Below, piece by piece: positions 1-6,182 of a DNA stretch of 6,182 bases; positions within the stretch are counted from its first letter, which is position 1; each line of letters opens with the position of its first letter. The translations under genes were made by a program, and so were the position numbers. Where the stretch lies: positions 1 to 6,182 of the forward strand of contig JAGYIK010000068.1 of assembly GCA_018402605.1 (NCBI GenBank), written 5' to 3'. The notes under the pieces were generated by a model that worked only from the letters and a program-made list of their open reading frames with translations, searched no databases and was not told the DNA's origin. This stretch comes from Litorivicinus sp. (GTDB lineage Bacteria; Pseudomonadota; Gammaproteobacteria; Pseudomonadales; Litorivicinaceae).

Positions 1-197
1 ATTCCCATGTGCTGGTCTCTTTGCCTGATCCACCGAAGCAGAGCCGATACCAACCGACACGAGAGTTACTCTACACCGCACTCACGCGGGCCAAGCAATC
101 GGTCGCACTGTTCGCAAGTGAAGCGCAACTCGCGGCGGCTCTCGCCACCCCCACCCGGAGACACAGTTGTTTAGAACGCTTTTTAGCAATCGACTGA
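1..197 (+). CDS. recD: RecD, exodeoxyribonuclease V alpha subunit (C-terminal end, 5' part outside window)
   Basis: RecD is the 5'-3' superfamily 1 helicase motor of the cytoplasmic RecBCD complex, which processes double-strand DNA ends for recombination and degrades foreign linear DNA. Only about the last 65 residues are present. The reading frame is open to the left edge (first full codon at position 3) and ends with TGA at 195-197. The segment ELLYTALTRAK is helicase motif VI, which holds the arginine finger. It is preceded by a HVLVSLP strand and followed by a tail (TRRHSCLERFL) that matches the end of E. coli RecD (TERRSGLAALF) as I remember it. The GTG at position 9 is an internal codon, not a start. 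No hairpin terminator is visible in the 44 bp before the next plus-strand gene, so read-through into the thioesterase gene is possible. A related SF1B helicase is the only realistic alternative, and the C-terminal tail argues for RecD. Confidence 0.88.
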   Translation, partial: SHVLVSLPDPPKQSRYQPTRELLYTALTRAKQSVALFASEAQLAAALATPTRRHSCLERFLAID

Positions 198-241
198 CGC
201 GTTAGACTGCACAGCCCCACAGACAACAATAAGGGTATGAC

Positions 242-640
242 GTGGATTTTGACGAGCAAGAACCGAATCCGGAAGGTGAACTGATCCTCCGTGTGATCGC
301 ACATCCGCGATTTACCAATGCCTTGGGTGATATCTATGCCGGCTGGCTTCTCGACCAAATGGATCAAGCGGCGGCACAGATTGCGATGCAAGCCAGCGGT
401 GGTCGATGCGCAACGGTCTCGCTCGACAATGTCGACTTTGTTGCGCCAGTCCCGGTGGGATCTGAAGTTTCAATCTACGGGGAACTTGAAGATATTGGTC
501 GTTCGTCAATGCAGATTCGCATCGAAGTCTGGATTACCGAGCACAACAAAGAAACCTATAAATCAACCGAAACACGGTTCGTGTTCGTTGCGATTGATGC
601 CAACGGGCGAATTCGGCAAGTCCCCGGACACACCGCTTAA
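242..640 (+). CDS. yciA: YciA-type acyl-CoA thioesterase (hotdog fold)
   Basis: This predicted cytoplasmic enzyme hydrolyses acyl-CoA thioesters to free acid and CoA. The YciA family has broad chain-length specificity and is thought to adjust CoA-ester pools and membrane lipid supply. The protein has 132 residues, the usual single-hotdog length. Residues 12-17 (GELILR) begin the first conserved strand. Residues 29-35 (GDIYAGW) correspond to the family's GDIFGGW, and D41 in the QMD triplet aligns with catalytic Asp44 of Haemophilus HI0827. The second half carries the PVPVG turn and the IEVW strand. The start is GTG at 242: an AAGGG ribosome site at 231-235 lies 6 nt upstream, and the frame is closed by TAA at 230-232. 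An ATG at 237 is in another frame and only 1 nt from the AAGGG. The gene ends 10 bp from the convergent uvrD stop. The family call is firm; the true substrate is unknown. Confidence 0.88.
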   Translation: MDFDEQEPNPEGELILRVIAHPRFTNALGDIYAGWLLDQMDQAAAQIAMQASGGRCATVSLDNVDFVAPVPVGSEVSIYGELEDIGRSSMQIRIEVWITEHNKETYKSTETRFVFVAIDANGRIRQVPGHTA

Positions 641-650
641 GGAAAGTCCC

Positions 651-2837
651 TCAGCCGAGGGGCACCAGTTTCGCGTACTGCATCACAAGCCACTTACTTC
701 CGCCTTCGTCGAAACGTACTTGTACCTTCAACTGTGGGCCACTGCCCTCAAACCCGGTCACGATGCCCTCGCCGAACAACCCATGATCGACGCGTGATCC
801 GACGCCAAACGCGAGGCCTTCATCCGTGGTGTCCTGCCATTGCTGGAAACGGGGGTGTCGCGATTGGCGCTCGACCGGCCGGGCGCCAAAACTGCTGGCG
901 GAAAACGGCCGAGTCACCTGAGATTCAAGACGCACCTCTTCGATGCACTCTGAGGGGATTTCTTTGATGAATCGAGACAGCAATCCATAGTGATCGCGCC
1001 CGTTCAGCCTGCGCGATTCGGCATAGGTCACCGTCAGATGCGACATCGCACGGGTAATACCGACATAGGCCAGGCGACGTTCCTCTTCGAGACCACCGGG
1101 TGAGTCCATACTCATCCGGTGCGGAAAAAGCTCTTCCTCCGCACCCACCAAAAACACCTTCGGAAACTCCAATCCCTTCGCCGAGTGCAGGGTCATCAAT
1201 TGCACCGCATCATCATCGGGATCCGCCTGCGTCTCGCCCGCATCGAGACTCGCTTGCGATAAAATTTGCAATAATACAGTGGTCTCTTCATCCTCGGGCT
1301 CAAACGCGCGGCACGCACTGGTAATTCATTTAAGTTATCGACCCGCGCTTGGCCCCCGCTCACCCTTCTCGGAGCCGTGGTACGCCAACAGACCACTTTT
1401 TTCGATCACATCGCGCGCCAGATCGGCAAGCTCAAGGGTCGACGCACGCTGATCTAAGGACGCTATCAAATCCGTAAAGCCAGCCACTGCGGTCTTTGCA
1501 CGTCCGGATAAACCGCCCCCTGACATCAATCGTTGGCTCGCCTCCCAGAGACCACAACCCTCGTCGCGTGCGGTCTCACGAATCTGCTCAACAGTTCGCT
1601 CACCGATCCCTCGCGGTGGCACATTAATGACCCGCTCAAACGCCGTATCGTCTAAACGATTCTGCACCAATCGGAGATACATCAGCGCATTTTTGATCTC
1701 GAGTCGCTCATAGAACCGCTGGCCGCCATAGATGCGATAGGGCACGGCAGCACGTAATAACGCGTCCTCAAGCACTCGAGATTGCGCGTTCGAACGATAC
1801 AAAATAGCAAGCTCAGCATACTGACCGCCCTGATCCACATGTGCAGTGATCCGATTGGCAACAAATCGCGCTTCGTCTTGCTCGTTAAAGGCGGCATAGA
1901 GCGCAATCGGCTCCCCCTGCCCTTGATCGGTCCACAACTCTTTGCCAAGCCGATCCGTGTTATTTGAAATCACGGCATTCGCAGCGCGCAAAATCACCTC
2001 AGTCGAGCGGTAGTTTTGCTCCAAACGAATCGTTTGCACCGGCGCAAAATCGCTGGTAAATCGATGAATGTTCTCGATCCGTGCGCCACGCCATGCATAG
2101 ATTGACTGATCGTCGTCCCCAACCGCCATGACGGCAGTTTGTGGGCCGGCCAATAACCGCACCCATGCGTATTGAATGCTATTGGTATCCTGAAACTCAT
2201 CGATTAAAAGGTGCTGAAATCGCGTTTGATAATGGGATAGGAGCGCCGGATGGTCACGCAGCGTCTCAAAAGTTCGCAGTAAGAGTTCACCAAAATCCAC
2301 GAGGTTTTGCGCCCGACATTGACGGTCATACTCGGCATAGAGCGACACCAGTGTGTCGTGATAATAATCCCGACCCGTTTGCAGGTGCTCAGGTCGTTGA
2401 CCCTCGTCTTTACAACCATTGATAAATCCGGCCACCCCACGGGGTTTGAATTTCGCATCATCGAGCTGACGCTCTGCGATCATCCGCTTCAACATCCGTG
2501 TCTGATCGTCAGAATCAAGGATCAGAAATTGCTCTGAGAGCCCGGCATCTTTCCAATGCGCGCGCAAAAAACGATGCGCCAAACCATGAAAGGTTCCGAC
2601 CCACATCTGATGTAACGATCTACCGACGGCGTGCTCTAGGCGCTCACGCATTTCACGTGCTGCTTTATTCGTAAAGGTCACCGCCAAGAGCGCATGAGGC
2701 GACAAGTGATGCTCACGCATCAGGTGCGCCATTCGCTCCACAAGCACCCGTGTCTTTCCAGATCCAGCGCCGGCAATGACAAGCAAGTTCGCAGCCGGTG
2801 CAGTCACCGCTTCGATTTGAGGGGGGTTTAATTGCAT
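651..2837 (-). pseudogene. uvrD: UvrD, DNA helicase II, full-length but with two compensating frameshifts
   Basis: UvrD is a 3'-5' SF1A helicase acting in nucleotide excision repair and methyl-directed mismatch repair. From ATG 2837 (MQLNPPQ) the locus spans 728 codons, close to E. coli UvrD at 720. Visible motifs, numbered from that ATG: Walker A AGAGSGKTR 22-30, Ia TFTNKAA around 54-60, WVGTFHGLAHR 79-89, DEFQDT 213-218, VGDDDQSIYAWRGA 239-252, IRLEQNYRS 270-278, motif V TLHSAKGLEF around 549-558, and motif VI RRLAYVGITRA around 587-597. The C-terminal region ends in the usual KWLVMQYAKL strand. The frame breaks near codon 494: the 5' part (2837-1335) ends at TAA and the 3' part (1325-651) reopens in the same frame. 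Motifs V and VI lie after the break, so the 5' product alone cannot be an active helicase. A TTG at 2864 is an alternative start; neither start has a clear ribosome site. No LexA-type box is visible upstream. If the indels are sequencing errors, this is an ordinary functional uvrD. Confidence 0.85.
1320..1357 (-). other. Double frameshift patch inside uvrD
   Basis: Reading the minus strand, the uvrD frame is correct up to EKGERG and then gives PSAGR and a TAA stop (1335-1337), followed two codons later by TGA (1326-1328). In the +1 frame, the same DNA reads GQARVDNLNEL, matching the conserved KGQTRIENLEEL block of E. coli UvrD. The original frame then resumes with SACRAFEPEDEE, matching the next block. 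Reducing the five-C run on the plus strand at 1353-1357 (five G in the message) to four restores the first junction. Adding one base near 1320-1323, between the TTA codon and CCAGT, restores the second and gives exactly the E. coli spacing (EL, six residues, F). So one base appears gained and one lost, with no net change in length. Confidence 0.85.
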
Positions 2838-2908
2838 AGGGGAAGTGTAGCCGCTTTGTGCCAAGGCCTACAGGTGTTCGGTATGAAGAATCAGAGATTA
2901 GAGACGAT
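2838..2908 (-). promoter_or_regulatory. Probable uvrD upstream region, promoter not resolved
   Basis: This short gap lies between the katG terminator and the uvrD ATG at 2837. Since the terminator should stop most katG transcripts, uvrD is expected to have its own promoter here. I see no convincing -35/-10 pair. There is a CTGT at the right place for an SOS box, but its partner half-site ACAG is absent, so LexA control as in E. coli is not supported by the sequence. Confidence 0.3.
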
Positions 2909-2950
2909 TAAGAAAAAGACATGTCGGGGGCGAACTGCCCCAGACACATC
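2909..2950 (-). terminator. Rho-independent terminator of katG
   Basis: On the minus strand, 9 nt after the katG stop codon, a 14-pair stem runs from 2950-2937 (GATGTGTCTGGGGC) to 2931-2918 (GCCCCCGACATGTC). It has one T/C mismatch and two G-T wobbles, and a five-base loop (AGTTC). The five pairs next to the loop are all G-C. The stem is followed directly by TTTTTCTT. This is a textbook intrinsic terminator that would separate katG from uvrD downstream on the same strand. Confidence 0.9.
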
Positions 2951-2959
2951 CCATGGTGG

Positions 2960-5092
2960 TTAGGCTCTCAGATCAAACCGATCTGCATCCATGACCTTGT
3001 TCCATGCGTTGATGAAGTCTTTGACGAATTTGTCTTGACCATCATTTTGCGCATAGACCTCAGCAATGGCGCGAAGCTCGGAATTTGAACCGAATACCAA
3101 ATCAGTGCGAGACGCTGTGCGCTCAACCTGACCCGTTTTACGATTCTTCGCTTCGTAGCTATTAAAGCCCGTTGATTTCCACTCCACGTCCATCGACAAC
3201 AAGGTCTTGAACCAGGTGTTATCGAGCTTCGTGCCATCAGTCCAAACACCCTGTCCTGAATGACTGACGCCCAACGAGCGCAATCCAGCAACCAACACCG
3301 TCATTTCTTTTGGTGACAGGCCGAGCAATTGCGCCTTATCGAGCATCATTTCTTCAGGGCTGACTGCGAACTCTTTTTCGCTGTAGTTTCTGAAGCCATC
3401 CGCGCGTGGCTCAAGCAGTGCAAATGAATCGACATCTGTATGCTCTTGCGTAGTATCGCCACGGCCTGTTGTTACAGGCACTTTGGCACCACTGGCTTTC
3501 TCGATCGCCATCGCACCCGCGATGATGATCACATCGGCAACGCTTGCACCGGTTTGTGATGCAACGCCTTCATAGGCGCTCAGTACCTTGGCTAATTGCG
3601 CAGGCTTATTCGCCGCCCAATCTTTCTGAGGAGCCAAACGGATCCGCGCACCATTCGCACCACCACGCAGGTCTGATCCACGGAACGTACTCGCGCTCGC
3701 CCATGCGGTTTCGACCATCTCAGTGATGCTCAAGCCTGTGGACTCGAGTGCTTTCTTCACAGACGCCACATCCGAATCACTCAGTGTCTTGCCTGCTGGA
3801 ACTGGATCTTGCCAAATGTACTCTGCATCTTTGTAATCACCTGCGACATAGTTGGTCTTTGGACCCATGTCACGGTGCAACAACTTAAACCATGCGCGCG
3901 CAAAGGCTTCACCAAACTCTGCTGGGTTCGCCAGGAACCGCTCAGAGATTGCGCGATATGCCGGATCAACCTTCAAAGCCAAATCCGCAGTCGTCATCAT
4001 CGGAGTGACCTTGGTGCTGCCATCGACTTCGGGTGCCAAATCGGCCTCGTCAATATCCACTGGATGCCAAATGTGGGCGCCAGCTGGTGATTTGGTCAGC
4101 TTCCACTCGTATTTGAACAGCAACTCAAGGTAACCCATATCCCACTGTGTTGGGTTACTCGTCCAAGGACCTTCGATACCGCTGGTAATGGTATCCACAC
4201 CCTTTCCTGACTTATGACTGCTTAACCAACCAAAGCCCATCGCTTCAATCGGCGCACCTTCAGGCTCTGGGCCTACTGCATCCGCAGGACCATTACCGTG
4301 CGACTTACCGAATGTATGACCGCCGGCAACCAGCGCAACAGTCTCTTCATCGTTCATCGCCATCCGGCCAAAGGTTTCGCGGATATCTTGCGCAGAAAGC
4401 GCTGGATCCGGGTTGGCGTTTGGACCTTCTGGATTCACGTAGATCAGACCCATCTGCACCGCAGCCAGAGGGTTCTCGAGATCTTGACGCGTACCGCCAT
4501 AACGCTTGTCACCAAGCCACTCATCTTCCGCACCCCAGTAAATATCTTTCTCTGGATGCCAAATATCATCACGACCCAGTGCGGTACCGTGGTTCGGTCC
4601 ACCCATGTCTTCAACGGCCACGTTACCAGCCATCACCAACAGATCGGCCCAGCTCAATTTACTGCCGTACTTCTCTTTGATTGGCCACAACAAACGGCGT
4701 GCCTTATCGAGGTTACCGTTATCCGGCCAGCTGTTCAGCGGCGCAAAACGCTGTGCGCCAGTGCCCGCGCCTCCGCGGCCATCGCCGGTCCGGTACGTAC
4801 CGGCCGCGTGCCAGGTCATCCGGATAAAGAATGGCCCGTAGTGACCGTAATCCGCTGGCCACCAGTCTTGGCTATCGCGCATTACTTTTTTCAGATCGGC
4901 TTTGACCGCGTTGATATCGAGTGATTTCACTGCGTCGCGGTAATTTTCACCATGGACCGGATTACTTTTCACATCATGCTGACGCAGGATGTCGAGGTTC
5001 AATTGATTCGGCCACCAGTCTTTATTCTGTGTGCCCGTGTTTGGCGTGGTGTTAGAACCATGCATGAAGGGACACTGTGCTGTTTCTGACAT
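2960..5092 (-). CDS. katG: KatG, bifunctional catalase-peroxidase
   Basis: KatG is a heme b enzyme that dismutates hydrogen peroxide to water and oxygen and also has peroxidase activity; it is a main cytoplasmic defence against peroxide. The protein has 710 residues, a normal full length with both the N-terminal heme domain and the degenerate C-terminal domain. The distal site R91, W94, H95 lies in RMTWHAAGTYR. The Met-Tyr-Trp crosslink residues are W94, Y218 (IYVNPEGP) and M244 (FGRMAMNDEE). The proximal heme ligand is H259 (AGGHTFGKSHG), with W310 and D370 as its partners, and R407 (HRDMGP) is the mobile arginine important for catalase activity. All are intact. The start is ATG 5092 because AAGGAG sits 7 nt upstream and the typical CPFMHG N-terminus follows; a GTG at 5140 would add 16 unrelated residues. 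No signal peptide is visible. The gene ends at a strong terminator, has no co-directional gene within the 286 bp upstream and is divergent from an iron-sulfur protein gene. Confidence 0.98.
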   Translation of the reverse strand: MSETAQCPFMHGSNTTPNTGTQNKDWWPNQLNLDILRQHDVKSNPVHGENYRDAVKSLDINAVKADLKKVMRDSQDWWPADYGHYGPFFIRMTWHAAGTYRTGDGRGGAGTGAQRFAPLNSWPDNGNLDKARRLLWPIKEKYGSKLSWADLLVMAGNVAVEDMGGPNHGTALGRDDIWHPEKDIYWGAEDEWLGDKRYGGTRQDLENPLAAVQMGLIYVNPEGPNANPDPALSAQDIRETFGRMAMNDEETVALVAGGHTFGKSHGNGPADAVGPEPEGAPIEAMGFGWLSSHKSGKGVDTITSGIEGPWTSNPTQWDMGYLELLFKYEWKLTKSPAGAHIWHPVDIDEADLAPEVDGSTKVTPMMTTADLALKVDPAYRAISERFLANPAEFGEAFARAWFKLLHRDMGPKTNYVAGDYKDAEYIWQDPVPAGKTLSDSDVASVKKALESTGLSITEMVETAWASASTFRGSDLRGGANGARIRLAPQKDWAANKPAQLAKVLSAYEGVASQTGASVADVIIIAGAMAIEKASGAKVPVTTGRGDTTQEHTDVDSFALLEPRADGFRNYSEKEFAVSPEEMMLDKAQLLGLSPKEMTVLVAGLRSLGVSHSGQGVWTDGTKLDNTWFKTLLSMDVEWKSTGFNSYEAKNRKTGQVERTASRTDLVFGSNSELRAIAEVYAQNDGQDKFVKDFINAWNKVMDADRFDLRA

Positions 5093-5110
5093 ATTACTAC
5101 TCCTTGGGTT
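5093..5110 (-). promoter_or_regulatory. Ribosome binding site of katG
   Basis: The message reads AAGGAG, then TAGTAAT, then ATG at 5092. The strong match and 7-nt spacing decide the start in favour of this ATG over the in-frame GTG at 5140. Confidence 0.9.
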
Positions 5111-5178
5111 TTGCGCGTTTGAGCCACCTCTCTCAAACACGCAGGGATTGAACCTCGCAATCTATCCATGACAAATCA

Positions 5179-5212
5179 ATTGTATAGTTAAATTTAGCAA
5201 TGGCTTAGATTG
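5179..5212 (-). promoter_or_regulatory. Candidate katG promoter with activator-like repeat at the -35 position
   Basis: On the minus strand TACAAT (5184-5179) matches the sigma70 -10 consensus at five of six positions. At the expected -35 distance there is no TTGACA-like hexamer. Instead the inverted repeat CAAT-N7-ATTG (5198-5212) covers that position. A good -10 with a poor -35 is typical of activator-dependent promoters. Transcription would begin near 5172, leaving a leader of roughly 80 nt. This is pattern reading only. Confidence 0.35.
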
Positions 5213-5378
5213 GCTTTGTCTATTCCTCAAGACTGGCCTGATAGTTGGGGCTCTTCGACTGCTTTTAAAGCACGCAATCTGTGTTCAGCATCGGGGCTCA
5301 TGCGTCAAAATATCCAGTTCTTGAGTCCGTCGCCCCGCACCCCCATAGTGAGCTTTGATACCCAATTGTGAAAACCAC

Positions 5379-6182
5379 ATGACCGACTCCAGCTCTCCCA
5401 CAAACAATCCCACGTCCTCAGCTCGGAAACCAATCGACTGGCAGAATCCCGAATACTATGACCGCGAGATACTGCAAAACGAGCTCGAACGGGTGTTTGA
5501 TGTCTGTCATGGGTGTCGGCGATGCTTAAGTCTCTGTGAATCGTTTCCAACACTGTTCGATTTAATCGATGACTCTGCGACGATGGAGGTCGACGGAGTC
5601 GATCCTGCCAACTATCAACAGGTGGTCGATGAGTGCTATCTCTGCGACATGTGCTATGTCTCAAAATGTCCGTATGTGCCACCCCATGAGCTTGCCATCG
5701 ATTTCCCACACCTCATGCTGCAGGCGAAAGCCGTTGCGCATCGCGAGCACGGCATGGCGCTTCGTGATCAGGTCCTCTCTGACACGGACCGTCTTGGCAA
5801 ACTCGCAGGCATTCCGGTCATTACCGAGACCGTCAACGCAGTCAGCCAATGGAAACCCGTCAGACAAGCCACTGAAAAACTCCTCGGCGTCCACGCCGAT
5901 GCATGGTTACCCGAGTTTGCACCGAAAACGCTCCGGCAAATGATCAAGGCATCGACTGTTTTCGAAGTGCGTGATGGCCAACGTACGCCGGGAAAGGTGG
6001 CGATTTTTGCGACCTGTTACATCAACTATAACGAACCGAGCATCGGCCAAGATTTGATCCGTATCCTTGAGCACAACACCATTCCCTGGGTTGTTGCAGA
6101 GAAAGAGGTCTGTTGTGGCATGCCGAAGTTGGAGCAGGGCGATCTCGAGGCTGTTGATCGCGTCAAACGCATCAATATTCCA
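5379..6182 (+). CDS. GlpC/heterodisulfide-reductase-like iron-sulfur oxidoreductase (3' part outside window)
   Basis: The first 268 codons are open to the right edge. The protein looks like a cytoplasmic electron-transfer subunit of the COG0247 group (GlpC, HdrD, LutA relatives); its partner and substrate are unknown. A ferredoxin-like part carries two cysteine motifs: C43-x2-C46-x2-C49-x3-C53 followed by P57, and C86-x2-C89-x2-C92-x4-C97-P98. The second has four residues rather than three before its last cysteine. Each could bind a [4Fe-4S] cluster. After a linker, a first CCG domain begins around residue 206 (KVAIFATCYINYNEP, C213) and contains the VCCGMPK signature (C245, C246). A second CCG domain would be expected beyond the window. 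No membrane segment or signal peptide is seen. The start is the first ATG after the in-frame TGA at 5349; no strong ribosome site precedes it, so the start is less sure. From memory, such proteins often lie beside rubrerythrin and DUF3501 genes in proteobacteria; neither is visible here. True GlpC is less likely because no glpAB lies upstream. Confidence 0.85.
   Translation, partial: MTDSSSPTNNPTSSARKPIDWQNPEYYDREILQNELERVFDVCHGCRRCLSLCESFPTLFDLIDDSATMEVDGVDPANYQQVVDECYLCDMCYVSKCPYVPPHELAIDFPHLMLQAKAVAHREHGMALRDQVLSDTDRLGKLAGIPVITETVNAVSQWKPVRQATEKLLGVHADAWLPEFAPKTLRQMIKASTVFEVRDGQRTPGKVAIFATCYINYNEPSIGQDLIRILEHNTIPWVVAEKEVCCGMPKLEQGDLEAVDRVKRINIP

Larger units (their letters stand above)
5093..5378. 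promoter_or_regulatory. Divergent katG / iron-sulfur gene intergenic region
   Basis: This 286-bp gap must hold the promoters of both divergent genes. It contains an A+T-rich core (about 5171-5200), unlike the coding DNA around it. Two short inverted repeats are visible: CAAT-N7-ATTG at 5198-5212, and TGCTTT-T-AAAGCA at 5260-5272. Either could be a regulator site. I could not fit an OxyR consensus (four ATAG/CTAT half-sites with 7-nt gaps). I see no RNA gene or convincing small protein gene. Confidence 0.5.

Noticed and set aside
648..661. Small hairpin CCCTC-AGCC-GAGGG between the thioesterase and uvrD
   Set aside because: It has a five-pair stem without a following T-run on either strand, and it overlaps the uvrD coding end.
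1320..1357. Programmed ribosomal frameshifting as the explanation of the split uvrD
   Set aside because: It would need a +1 and then a -1 shift within about 35 nt, without a clear slippery heptamer or following structure, and UvrD is not known to use recoding.
1196..1396. A separate small gene in the third frame at the uvrD break
   Set aside because: Only its GGQARVDNLNEL stretch is meaningful, and it is the displaced uvrD segment; the rest is arginine-rich noise.
2838..2875. Possible LexA (SOS) box before uvrD
   Set aside because: Only one CTGT half-site is seen; the partner ACAG at the right spacing is absent.
4298..4924. A 208-codon open frame antisense to katG
   Set aside because: It lies wholly over conserved KatG heme-domain codons, has no recognisable domain, and is best explained as a shadow of strong codon bias.
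5093..5140. A longer KatG starting at GTG 5140
   Set aside because: The added 16 residues have no family counterpart, while ATG 5092 has an excellent ribosome site.
5184..5244. ATAG and CTAT tetramers resembling an OxyR site upstream of katG
   Set aside because: The tetramers at 5184, 5219 and 5241 do not have the 7-nt gaps and alternating order of the OxyR consensus; the outer pair spans 40 bp rather than 37 and the inner half-sites are missing.
5300..5371. A 23-codon open frame ending 7 nt before the iron-sulfur gene
   Set aside because: It has no strong ribosome site, no recognisable peptide features and a length expected by chance; a leader peptide cannot be excluded but is not supported.

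Overview
This is an ordinary stretch of bacterial chromosome, most likely from a gammaproteobacterium. The RecD tail, UvrD, YciA-type thioesterase and KatG all resemble enterobacterial and pseudomonad proteins when read against remembered family sequences. GC content is moderate, genes are tightly packed and intergenic gaps are short. I could not run a taxonomic search. I see no mobile element, RNA gene, CRISPR array or phage gene.

Layout from left to right. (1) Positions 1-197 (+) hold the last part of recD, the alpha subunit of exonuclease V. (2) Positions 242-640 (+) hold a complete YciA-type acyl-CoA thioesterase starting at GTG. (3) Only 10 bp further, on the minus strand, lies uvrD (651-2837), DNA helicase II. 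It is full length but broken by two single-base frame changes about 35 bp apart (around 1353-1357 and around 1320-1323). They cancel each other, so the flanking parts share one frame while the short middle part is in another and the shared frame carries two stops. (4) A strong intrinsic terminator (2909-2950) separates uvrD from the upstream minus-strand gene katG (2960-5092), an intact bifunctional catalase-peroxidase. (5) A 286-bp regulatory gap follows. (6) From 5379 to the right edge, on the plus strand and divergent from katG, is the N-terminal part of a GlpC/heterodisulfide-reductase-like protein with two four-cysteine iron-sulfur motifs and one CCG domain.

Functionally the window joins DNA repair (RecD, UvrD) with peroxide defence (KatG) and a probable cytoplasmic iron-sulfur redox protein. 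The katG / iron-sulfur gene pair shares one divergent promoter region and may respond to the same oxidative signal; this is inference. I found no convincing new biological system. The observation most worth checking is the doubly frameshifted uvrD: sequencing errors, a young pseudogene, or (least likely) recoding.
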